From the NCBI GenBank assembly GCA_963682175.1, contig OY821789.1, forward strand, positions 3,596,001-3,660,000: DNA of 64,000 bases. Reading direction: 5' to 3'. The position numbers and the translations under genes were made by a program. Positions 48,680-59,046 of this stretch are shown piece by piece. A model generated the notes under the pieces. That model ran no database searches. It was not told where the DNA came from and saw only the letters and a program-made list of their open reading frames with translations. Position 1 is the first letter of the stretch; each line of letters opens with the position of its first letter. This stretch comes from Triglochin maritima. Lineage: Eukaryota > Streptophyta > Magnoliopsida > Alismatales > Juncaginaceae.

Positions 48680-49382
48680 GATGAGTTAGTGAGTGAGATT
48701 TGGATGTTTGTTTTGTAATTGCATTGTTGTTTCGTTTTGGTGGTTTTTGTGGTTGTTTGATATTAATTATTGTGATGATTCTCTTTTGTTCTTGTTAATA
48801 ACTTGTTTATCCAAAAAAAAACTTCTTTATCGGTTCACGTTTTTCTTCCGGGTTGTTTGAGTTGTTCTTCTTTCACTTTTGAAGATTATCTTTGTTATGG
48901 TGATGTGCTGGAAATTTGAAAGTTCAAAATTCATGTGAAATCTAGCCTACTACTGGAAGGAGATGAGATTTGCATGACTGGTAATGATGGTGACTGACTG
49001 TCTGCAAGTAGAAAACTTAAGAGTCAATCCAATTGTTTAATGTGGGAAGTGAAGCAAGAGACAAAATAAAGAAGGAATCAAACTTCTAAGTTCTAACCTA
49101 ATCGTGATAATAAGAAAATGGTGAGTGAGTTTAAGAAAATGGTAAGTGATCAGAATGATTATAGATTATGATCACACAACACTACTTCCTGCAGACGACT
49201 GCATTAATTTCCCGAGACGCAGCACATGCAAACGAGCAGGATGGGCCCTCTTGCCAACACGATTCCACAACGAGCCCTTGTGTGTGGAAGAGGAAACCAG
49301 AAGTCTTTTTTCTTCAGATTTAATTTTACAATTATAATACAACCGTAGCATGTTTTTCCAACTTGAAGATGTTGACATCATG
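48680..49382. other. FLA 3' UTR and intergenic
   Basis: T-rich 3' UTR, then DNA without a gene up to solo LTR B. Confidence 0.5.
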
Positions 49383-51507
49383 TGTAAGAACCCAAACCCT
49401 TGTTAGGGTTAAGCTTGGGTTAATGGAGATTAAGGAGGTGGTTTGCATGGAAAAGGGGCGCATGAACAGTGGGGTCGTGGGAGGTGTGGGTCGTGGGTAG
49501 GGTGATGGTGAGGTGAGAGGGGTGGGTTTTTATAACGAAAATCTCTCTTTCTCTCTTCCATTCGTTGCTCCCTCTCACTCACTCCTTTCCTTTCCTTTCT
49601 GACGACCAGAGGAGGAGGCTCCGGCGTGAGGTCGTGCGAGGAGGTGGACGCGCGGGGAGGTCACCGGAGACGGCGTGCGCGAGCGGTGCTCCGGCTTTGT
49701 TCGTCGTTTTCGTTGAGGTATGCCGCTCTCTAGTGTGGTTTTGTTGTTGACACTCATGAGAGGGTCGTGTTGGTCGGTCGGAGGAGGTCGGAGGCCTCTC
49801 CGACGTCGCGTTTGGGCGAAGAAACCTCGGCTGGCGCGAGGTTGAAGACGACCAGACGGTCGACCGGCCTTTGGGCGGTCGACCGAATGCATGTGTATGT
49901 TTACTGCCTGTTGCGTTTCGGTCGACCGAGGCCTTGTGTTCGGTCGACCGTAACTTAAATATATTGGATTTTATTTGCATGTGGTTCGACCGTGGTATAT
50001 GTTCGGTCGACCGTTATATGACGTAGAAATGTAGGTTGACCCTAACTGTTATCGGTCGACCGAGACCCCTGAGTCGGTCGACCGATGGATTAAAAGATTG
50101 AAAATGATGTACTGTTAGTTTTCGGTCGACCGGGACCCCTGAGTCGGTCGACCGATAGAATGAATTGAATGTTGACCAAACTCTGGATTTTGACCTCGTT
50201 CGGTCGACCGGTTTTAGACCTTCGGTAGACCGTTGGGGGATTGTGTTCTGTGCGCAGCGGTAGACCGTGTTAGGGACGGTCGACCGATTCCTTTCTGGAA
50301 ACGGTCGACCGAATCACCTCTTACGGTCGACCGTTTGGGCACAGAACAGAATTCCAGGTTTCCTTTTTGAACGCCAACTTTGCCACGGAAACCCGTGTCC
50401 TCGCCTTGTGCGTGAGCCGGGAGGTGACGGTGGGCGCGTGATGCGTGCCTGCCCAGGGACCGCCGTTGGGAAGAGTGTGGGTGTTCGGGACGCGTCACCT
50501 CCGAGTATGGACCGTGACTTGAGATGATTGTTGGGCACTTTGTAGTATAGCAGGCCTGAGGGATCGCGGATCCCAGTATTGATGTTGTGCGGGCACGCAA
50601 CTGGCGTTGGGTGAGGTGACTACCGGCCCACGGGCTACGGAGGTCGCTGCCCTGCTTTTATAGCGGCGCGGTTGGTGTTCGCGGCTCGAGGAGCCCGATG
50701 ACCTGGCAGACTTCGGTCTGGATCTGTCCGATGTTGTGCCGGACTGTTGTGATGGACCACCGATGCTGTGCCGGTGATGCCGCCGAGGTTGTGCCGGCGA
50801 TGATGATTGTTGGGCCGAGGCTGTGCCGGCTATGTTGTTTTCCTCGGCTGGGCACCTACCGAGATGTTGTTGTTATACCTTCTGGGCGACGGCCCCGTTG
50901 GTCCCTGTGGCTCCGACCACTGAGATTTGCAGATCTGTATTCTATCGGCGCGCAGGCGTGACAGAGGCTCCATGCCGAACCCTTGAGTAGTGTAGCCGCG
51001 TGTGTAGGGTGTGATGTTGCGTGCTGTAAGGCTGCATGTGCCTGCAGTAGGTCTCCTCGGGAGACTCGTTGTTGATTGTCGGACTGATGTCCCGTTTTAC
51101 CCTTCGGGGGAACTGTTTTCATTTCTGTCGATGCCATGACACGCTACTAGTATGATAGGTTCATTGTGTAATGCATGCAGATAGGTGAGTTGGCGTACGG
51201 GGTTTCCTTTCTGGAAACTCAGGCATTGTTGTTGCATCTTTTTCAGGACCGCAGTAGGTCCAGTGGGGTGGTGATCGGCGGGCGCGCGCATTTGGAGTCG
51301 GATCCTCTAGTCAGACCACTGAGGTCCACATGATTACGTTTATCTTCCCTTGTCGTTTTGTTGTAATCATGTATTCATTTTGGCAAACTCTGATGTATTA
51401 TGGTGCACCGCTATATTGTTTATGAGAAGTAACAGTCTCGCCTTGATTATTATGCTCTTTGTCTTGATTATGAATTTTTAAATTTTCCGCTGTTTCGGGA
51501 TGTTACA
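49383..51507 (+). mobile_element. solo LTR B, Ty3/chromovirus-like, with CGGTCGACCG array
   Basis: A 2125-bp unit, TGTAAGAACCC...CGGGATGTTACA, with a perfect target duplication TCATG (49378-49382, 51508-51512). A TATA-like TTTTATAACG at about 49530 precedes a CT-rich start region. The ending TTCGGGATGTTACA is typical of chromovirus LTRs. It is the same family as solo LTR A in the opposite orientation; the two bracket the FLA gene. Confidence 0.85.
49857..50333. repeat. array of 13 CGGTCGACCG palindromes in solo LTR B
   Basis: Thirteen exact copies plus one-mismatch variants (CGGTAGACCG, GGTTCGACCG), downstream of the predicted TATA box. Confidence 0.9.
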
Positions 51508-51512
51508 TCATG

Positions 51513-52548
51513 ACTAGGGAATACACCAGAGGGCTGAGGATATCATACTAACTAGTAGGAGTGATGAAGTCGCAAACCAATTGCTTTGTTCTTTTCGATT
51601 CACTCAGTGAATAATTAAGGTTGAGGTTTTTGCATGTATACCTTTTGTTTGGCTGTATTTACATCAGCATTTCTCAATTAGATATTATATATAATAGCAA
51701 TTGTAGGAAAATGTTACTCCAATTATATTCTTGGACATCTTTATTTTAGAATAGAACAATAACTTGCATTTCATTCCACCTGCCCGGGTGGAGGCCATTG
51801 GTGGTTTTTTTTTTGTTTTTTTAAAGTTAGTTTAAATTTTAGATCAATTAGTTTAATTAGTGTAAATAGTTTGAAATTAGTTTAATTAGTTTGAAATAAG
51901 TTTACTTTGTGAATTAATTAGTTTAAATACTTTAATTTGTAAATTAATTACTTTAATTTTTAAATTAATTAGTTTAATTAGTAAATTAAAGCAACGTTAT
52001 GATAATTATTTTTGTTATATTTCCTTAGATAAACATCTAAATTAAAAATACCAGAAGTAGACTAGCAATAAAATTAATAAAAGTTAATTACGGGCACACA
52101 TGACGTAAATGCAATACGGGCAACATAAGGAAACATAATGTAATTACATTACTAAAATAATTATCATGTAGAATTCGTCCAGGATCAACCGAGTTCGTCT
52201 GGTAGAATTTTTGATGATTAGTCCTTTCGGTTCTTGTCCGGCTGCATTGTTGATATCAACATGTACTTGGACAATAGAGATCACGTTCAATACTGTTGTA
52301 AACATTTGCAACTCAAAGATGACTTGATCGATAACATCTGACAGCGTTACGAACAACATGAGAAATGAGAATGATTTTTATTAATTGTGTTTTATTTTAA
52401 TTTCAAAGTCTAGTTATTGTAACACAAGTTTAATATTTAATAAATTTTATTTTCAATTATCCGTAAATATTCATATTTAATTATAATAATTTATAATAAA
52501 TGAATTATATAATAATTAATTAAAATTGTGGAAAATTTAAAAGGAGGG
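51513..52548. other. AT-rich intergenic region
   Basis: Contains TTAGTTTAAT-type repeats (51825-51990). A minus frame at 52144-52359 has no recognisable domain. No gene is supported. Confidence 0.5.
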
Positions 52549-52556
52549 AAAATAAA

Positions 52557-52620
52557 CTGAACTGCTAAACATCGCCCCAAAATTACTTAAATCGCCCCTT
52601 GAAATTACCAAATTGCCCTT
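52557..52620 (+). repeat. MULE-2 left TIR
   Basis: CTGAACTGCTAAACATCGCC... ; pairs with 58975-59038. Confidence 0.92.
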
Positions 52621-52703
52621 CCTCCTATTTTTGCTTATATATCTCACAATTTCACTCTTTTTTCAAAACTTTCTCTTCCTATACCTACTACACAAGATTA
52701 CGA

Positions 52704-55387
52704 ATGTCTCGGAGGCCAGGGAAGCAACCAGCAGTTCCCCCGGTGTACCCGTATGAGGTAACATTACGTTATTTATTTGTTTTTAAAATAAAAAAAAAAA
52801 AAAAAATCGTCGGCGTCCGAGGGAGACGCCCCCCGCATGGGGCGGGCGTCCGAGGAAGCCGCTCCCCCTATGGGGGGAGCGGCTTCCGAGGACGCCCGAC
52901 CCATGCGGGGGGCGTCTCCCTCGGACGCCGACCCGAAGCGGGAGACGTCTGCGGAAGACGTCTCCCCGATGGGGGAGACGTCTTCCGCAGACGTCTCCCC
53001 GTAGGAGGAGGCGTCTCCGACAGACGCCTCCACCTTGCGGGAGGCGTCTCTCGCAGACGCCTCCTCCTTTTTTGTTTTTTTAATTAATAAATATCATAAT
53101 TACTTTAATAAATAGTGATAAATCAAAAAAATTAATTTAACAAATTCTTTTTAAGTTTAACATTTGTGAAATTTAGTTTTAACAAATTTTGATTTAGTTT
53201 AACAATTGTTTTAATTTAGTTTAACAAATTTTGATTTAGTTTAACAATTTTGATAATTAAGTTTAACAAATTTTGATTTAGTTTAACAATTTTGATAAAT
53301 ATGATAATTTAGTTTAACAAATTTGTATTTAAAATTTCAATAAATAGTCATCGGGTCACAGTGGAGGGAGAGGCAAGTCGATACCATTACACGCCTTCCG
53401 TTCTTTAGAGGATGATTCAGCACCGCGTCGTCCACGTAGACGGGGGATATCTGCTTCGGTCAGGAGGGAGAGGGAGGCATTACGTCGTCGTGAGGAGGAG
53501 GATGATTCCTTCGATGATGAGCATGTGGATAGTTTCGACGACGAGAGCGACGATGATGGCCCGTATGATGTGCGGCCGGAGGTGGAGAGGCAGGGGGATT
53601 ATAGCGGAGGACGTGGTCGAGCGGGTACTTCTACTTCCGCCGGATGGATGGTGCGGAAGGGTAGGGGTGGGAGGTTTACGGCCGGGGATTCGAGCTCGTG
53701 CACTGTTGATCCCCGCGCTCAGAAGAAGAAGAGGGTCCAGGACGATTCTTGGATCGTGAGCAGTATGACGCCTGGTGGTCCTTTAGATGGGAGCGTCATT
53801 CCTAGTTTCTGGGGTCACATTGCTAGACGGATATGGGACGGAGAGGATCGGAAGGTTCTGAAGTGCCAGAATCGGCACAGAGCCTGTACAGCACTACAGG
53901 GTTGGCGGTCTACACTGAGTGCTGATATCAGAGAGGAGATTAGTGCCACGCATTTGGGGCACTTACCGTACAGCATGTTCCCTTATCTCGACATGCCTTT
54001 GATTTCGGCGTTTGTGGAGCGGTGGCAGCCTGACACCAACACTTTCCACATGCCTTTCGGAGAGATGACGATCATGCTTCACGATGTTTTCCAGATCCTG
54101 CGACTTCCTGTGGATGGTCGTCTGGTTAGTGCTCAGGGGTCGACGTCTGAGCTGAGGTGTTATGTGGCAGAGTTGCTTGGTGTCACACCTGATGGTCTGG
54201 CGAGAGATACAGCTTTATGGAGTGGTGGTGGTGTCGGCATCGACTCCCTTGAGGACCTATGCAGACGGGCACGACCTCCGCGGGCCGATGATACACAGTT
54301 GACGGCGTACCTATTCTTGATGCTCGGAGCCGTCTTGTTTGTCGACAAGAGTGGTTGTCGGATCAGACCACGCGATCTACTGGAGGCTAGGGACCCGGAG
54401 ACCGTTCGTGAGTACTCGTGGGGGTCAGCGACGTTGGCATACCTGTACCGGCAGCTTGGGATAGCTAGCCGTGCGGATTGTTCTGGGATTGCAGGTTGTC
54501 TTACGCTGCTGCAGGCGTGGATATACGAGTACTTTCCTGCATTCCGCCCGCATCGTGAGCGGAAGATTATCGACGAGGGTCATCCACGTTCGGGTATGTG
54601 GGTTGTCCGGAGCGAGGACAAGAGCGATGGACGATTGCGTTCCATCCGCGCACGGCTAGATCAGATGACTGCATCAGAGGTATCAAACTTTACACCATTT
54701 ATTTAATTTTAAGATGTATTATTATTAATGTGTTAAACTTTAGGTGGAGTGGTTACCCTATGGTCCTGACCCAGCAGCGGATGTCCCGAGGACTTTATTG
54801 ATGGGTCTTATTCGTTATCGGGATATCATAGAGCCTTATATGCCCGATCGGGTCTTACGTCAGTTAGGATATGTTCAGGTGATCCCGGTTGACATTCCGA
54901 CACCAGAGCATGCGGTGCGGTCTGCGACAGCAGCGACGTACGACGTCAGGTTCCCCGCTTCTACAGCGGAATCGACTTGGCGGACATTTCCGAGATCATG
55001 CCGATTGTTCCTTGGCGACTTCAGACGTAGTCGCGACCCCTCCGAGTGTGATGCACGTTATCTTGATTGGTTCGGTAGTTACTCACATCCTATCATCGTC
55101 CGTGGTGCCTCCCGGAGAGCAGATCGACCACCAGATAGGACGTGTGGCGATCTGGTAATTTTTTCATTTTATCTAAATTTATTTGTACCGTATAATTTGT
55201 TAATGTACGCTAATGTTAATGTTATGTGCAGTGGATGGGTAAGATGATACGGGCTGTAGACCCAATCTTGCAGATGAGGGATGAGCTGCCAGACGATGCC
55301 AGAGCTGCATGCGGAGATGTGGATCAGATCATACAGTCATGGCATACTCAGTTAGGCATCTCCGACCATGATTCGGATGATGAGTAG
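52704..55387 (+). CDS. MULE-2 plant mobile domain protein (650 aa, four exons)
   Basis: Exons 52704-52757, 53348-54679, 54744-55154 and 55232-55387 join with GT-AG in phase 0 throughout. After an Arg/Asp/Glu-rich disordered head (RREREALRRREEEDD) comes a plant mobile domain (PMD, MAIN/MAIL1 type). Its marks are HLPYSMFPYLDMPLISAFVE, FGEMTIMLHDVFQILRLPVDG, the hydrophobic LTAYLFLMLGAVLF and WGSATLAYLYRQL. Downstream is the second conserved part, WLPYGPDPAADVPR and DRVLRQLGYVQVIP. Host PMD proteins act in silencing and genome stability; transposon-borne copies have no firmly known role. The first exon starts about 85 bp inside the TIR. It converges with the transposase-OTU gene. Confidence 0.88.
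52811..52930. repeat. near-perfect 58-bp-arm hairpin in PMD intron 1
   Basis: Arms 52811-52868 and 52873-52930 with a TATG loop; one mismatch seen between the arms. Motifs GGCGTCCGAGG, AGACGCC and CATGGGG. Confidence 0.9.
52940..52999. repeat. perfect 28-bp-arm hairpin in PMD intron 1
   Basis: GGGAGACGTCTGCGG... pairs exactly with its complement around a GATG loop (52968-52971). Confidence 0.92.
53005..53067. repeat. compound hairpin in PMD intron 1
   Basis: Two small stems GGCGTCT(5)AGACGCC in a row, also able to pair as one longer GGAGGAGGCGTCT...AGACGCCTCCTCC stem. Confidence 0.85.
53150..53335 (+). repeat. AT-rich tandem repeat in PMD intron 1
   Basis: Repeats of AATTTTGATTTAGTTTAACA, up to the acceptor region. 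Confidence 0.8.
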
Positions 55388-55395
55388 GCTGATCT

Positions 55396-55640
55396 GTTGT
55401 ACCGTACTCTTAGTATTTGCATTTATATTTGTTTATCTGTTGTACGCTTAGTATTTGTGTTTGCTTATCTGTGGTACGCTTAGTATTTGCATTTATATTT
55501 GTTTATCTGTTGTACGCTTATTATTTATTATTTGTGTTTGTGTTTGCGAACATGTCGTACGCTTATTGTTTGTATTTGTGTTTTGCTTATCTGTTGTACC
55601 CTTATTATTTGTATTTGTGTTTGATAACCTTTCGTACTAT
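55396..55640 (+). repeat. minisatellite in PMD 3' UTR
   Basis: About six imperfect units of roughly 40 bp with TGTTGTACGCTTAGTATTTG and TTTATCTG. Confidence 0.85.
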
Positions 55641-55654
55641 TATATATAATGCAA

Positions 55655-55768
55655 ATAAAGCAAACATATCAAAACATATTACATAATAAAGCAACACTAT
55701 ATAATGTACAAACATATCAAAACATATTACATAATTATACAAACATATCAAAACATATTACATAATTG
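55655..55768 (-). repeat. tandem repeat at the transposase-OTU 3' end
   Basis: Three copies of CAAACATATCAAAACATATT with ACATAAT; the last reaches into the stop codon of the OTU frame. Confidence 0.85.
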
Positions 55769-58700
55769 TTGCCAATATGCTATCCTATGTTGGTACTCCA
55801 GCTCCCATCCAATAACACTCTCATCTCGTATTTGATACCACAGAGTCGCTATAGGAGGTACGGGGAATCCCTCATTCAATTCCAAACGAATGTAATGAGC
55901 GTAACTCCCTAAATGAGCAATAATCAACTCTCTGCACGGTCTCGTCACGGTAGGCCGACTCTCCCAAGGTAGAACTGTAAGACATGGGTACAACGAACCA
56001 TCATTTCCGAGAGAGAAGAACATAACTGCACACTTGTAAAAATTTGCAATGGGAAACAAGTCCGTCCACGTCTCCATATAGTGATTCTCGCCACAAGGTC
56101 CCCCGCCCCAATTAATCCGGTGACGAGCCTCCGCCACACCGTCGTAGTATACGTGCTCATAAAAAGATGGGTTCGCAGCTATCTCATTTGAAATCGAACG
56201 ACGGGCGAGTTGCCAATTGTCTTCACCACCGTGGAAAACATCGGCGACACATCGAAATCCACAGTTTCCATCAGCACGTACATCATTCCACTGGTGTAGG
56301 AATGACATAATGATTCCTGGAATTCTATCTCCATATGGGAAGTCGTCTACGTCAGCCCGCCCAGTCACTACAATATGAACAAAAAATACAGTTAGATATA
56401 ATAACAAAATATACATATTTACTGAAATAAATAACAAAATTATAATAATAATAAATGTAAGGATGGTATACCTGATCCTCCTCTCACTGACGAAGAACCA
56501 GAAGATCGACCACGACCTTTGCTTCCACTACCGGAAGAACGACCACGACCTCTACTCCCACTACCTGAAGATCGACCACTACCTCGCTCTGCATACTCAA
56601 ACGCACTAGGGTCCCGTCGTGTCGACTTTCCCCTTGGTCGACCTCGTAGCTTTGTTTTTACTGCAGGCTCTTTCAAATTCGAATGTTCGGGGTGTAGCTG
56701 CTCGAATAAAACCCGAGAGGCAGATCGAATTACGGTAGGGTCACTTCCTGCAATCTCATCAACCAGACCGCGAAAATGTTCGGCGTCTTGAGCTGCCTGA
56801 GACACAAACTCTGCGTTCCCGGCTCCTTCCCCAATGACAAGTGTCCTCCAGAACGAATGAATCTGCTCTAAGTAAATTCCGTTTTCTGATTCAAGACATC
56901 CACGGATGGTACATGCGCAAGGTATCCCATGAGAAGTCAGAAAAGCGCACTCGCAACGATATTCAACTTCATCATCTAACTGTTGCATTCTCTTCACCTC
57001 CTGACTCAGCAACTGCAAACAGTGATGCGAAACTCTACCATTTATGTGACGATATAGAGCATGTCCGAAATTAGTCAAATTTCGCCGTCTCGAGTCTTCA
57101 AGAAAGTTTCGAATATTCGTCAGCTGCATTTCAGTAGCCGCGTTGACGCGCTCGAAAAGAGTGTCCAGAGCTGCAGTCGATGTAGAAATCCACTCTTTTA
57201 GAGCCGAATGAGCACTTTCGACCCTACAATTCGTGGTGTTCCCAAAATGAAGGACTTTGTTCGTCCAATTCAGCACAAACTTTTTTTTATGCACCAACCA
57301 CGTGGTGTCCAGATACTCCGTGATAGCCGGCCACGATCTATACAAATCTTTCAGAGCATACACAGCTCTATCATACTCGGCTTCTGAAGTAGAAAGCATG
57401 ATCTTCCTCCATCTTCCACGCCTCAAAGTCTCTGCCATCTCCTTATTCTTGCCGAATACGTGGTATGCGTAATTCAATACGTCTTTGTTGATGTGCCATG
57501 TGCAGAGTAAATGAGCAGAGTCAGGAAAAACCTCTCTCACTGGTCGCATAAGGCCTAACTCCCGGTCTGTTATTATTGCAGTCGGGCTGACAGTCCCCAA
57601 TAACAGATCTCTCAACTTCTCCATCACCCACAAATAACTGGAGTAAGATTCATCCATCAAAATCGCATATCCAATAAGGAAATTCATGTTTGCTGGTGTG
57701 ACCCCAATCATTTCGAACAAAGGCATCTTATACTTGTTCGTCTTGTAAGTCGAATCCATGCAGATAACGAAAGGATATGTCCGCAACAACTGGACTGACG
57801 TCGGATGTGCCAAAAAAACGTGAGTTACGACATCAGTTTCTGGATCCGCCATAATCCAATGTAAGTACTCACACTGCACTGCTTGGTAGAGAAACTGCTG
57901 GACGGGATTCCGATCTTCAGATTTTGTCCTCCTCATGTAATCTCTGAAATTATAAATATGCCTTTGATTTGGATTGTCCTCCGGGAATTTTTCTTTTACT
58001 GCCTTCAAGATGTTCCGTGGTTTTGCTTGCGCCTCTGTCATATCACGAACAATCTTCTTCGCCCCAGAACTTAGACCACTAATTTGACGATGACCCTCTG
58101 GATAAACTGCCAGTCTGTGGTTGTGATGTCCGTGAGCACTATTATAAACCACAACCCATCCATCACGATCTCGTCGCTCCACCACTTTTATTAAGAAACG
58201 GCAACCGCAACCCTTTCTTTTGGTGTTTCTTCGAAGTGCAGTATCCATATCCCGAGACTCCATTTGATTTCGCCGGTCGCATCTCAAATAACAATCCATC
58301 CGACTATCTGATCTTGTTTTGTACGACGACACGACCAAAAAAAACCCAGCTCCGATAGCTACTTGTTTGGCCCATTTACATGCTTCATCGATTGTTTCAA
58401 AGATTTGTGTAGTTTGAAATAACTCACTGTAATCCACTCCATCACCACCGAAATCTGGAACCTACAAAAATATATTCAAAATTAAAAAAATAATAAAATA
58501 AATTCGAAATTAAAAAAATTAAAAAATAAACTCGAAATTAAAAAAACAAAATCAAAAAAAAAAAAAAAACAGGCGTCTGTGTTAGACGCCTGCCCCATGG
58601 ATGGGGCGTCTGTGTTAAACGCCTTCCCCAACGGTAAGGCGTCTGCGTAGGACGCCTGACCGAAGGGAAGGGCGTCTACTACAGACGCCTTACCCATGGG

Positions 58701-58882
58701 GAGGACGTCTACATAAGACGCCTCTCCCATTGTGTAGGCGTCTGCGTTAGACGCCTCGGCCATGGGGAGGGCGTCCTACGCAGACGCCCTCACCATGGGG
58801 GAGGCGTCTAATGCAGACGCTCGGCCCAAAAATTTCCCCGCGCCAGGCTTACCTCACCCGATGCATCACCATCGCCAGACAT
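55748..58882 (-). CDS. MULE-2 transposase fused to an OTU cysteine protease (879 aa)
   Basis: Exons on minus are 58882-58853, 58461-56472 and 56367-55748, 2640 nt with clean GT-AG junctions. The order is a short head, a FAR1/MuDR-type zinc-binding region (CGCRF...HGHHNH), a MULE DDE domain (D246 in CMDSTY, D309 in IITDR, E425 in CRVESAH), a SWIM-like finger and a Gly/Ser/Arg-rich RGRGRSSGS linker. A C-terminal OTU domain with D706, C709 (RADGNCGF) and H831 (AHYIRL) ends the protein. OTU enzymes remove ubiquitin; here the protease is encoded in the same spliced frame as the transposase. The SWIM finger ends in PCAC where PCxH is usual. The tail after H831 runs into a tandem repeat. Confidence 0.9.
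58571..58825. repeat. hairpin cluster in transposase-OTU intron 1
   Basis: About seven short stems of the form GGCGTCT(n)AGACGCC separated by CCCATGG/CATGGGG-like strings. They are less perfect than in the PMD intron but built from the same words. T-rich DNA lies between the cluster and the acceptor, as in the PMD intron. Confidence 0.88.
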
Positions 58883-58974
58883 TTTCGTGGTGTTTTTACT
58901 GATAAATTATGAATATACAAGACCATAGGCCTTATTTATAGACACGGGACGATTTGGGTATTAAATATATTGTT

Positions 58975-59038
58975 AAGGGCAATTTGGTAATTTCAAGGGG
59001 CGATTTAAGTAGTTTTGGGGCGACGTTTAGTAGTTCCC
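58975..59038 (-). repeat. MULE-2 right TIR
   Basis: On minus GGGAACTACTAAACGTCGCC... ; pairs with 52557-52620. Confidence 0.92.
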
Positions 59039-59046
59039 AAAATAAA

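Larger units (their letters stand above)
52557..59038. mobile_element. MULE-2: compact Mutator-like element with PMD and transposase-OTU genes
   Basis: The 64-bp terminal inverted repeats (52557-52620 and 58975-59038) match at 59 of 64 positions. They are flanked by AAAATAAA at 52549-52556 and 59039-59046, an 8-bp repeat that becomes 9 bp with one mismatch. Inside are two convergent genes with full-length frames and clean splice sites, so the element looks potentially active. Both first introns hold GC-rich hairpin clusters, and the gap between the 3' ends holds tandem repeats. Confidence 0.9.

Noticed and set aside
52599..53087. Open frame through the hairpin cluster of MULE-2
   Set aside because: It runs through intron 1 of the PMD gene; its repeats come from the palindromes, and a GT-AG splice joins the true exons.
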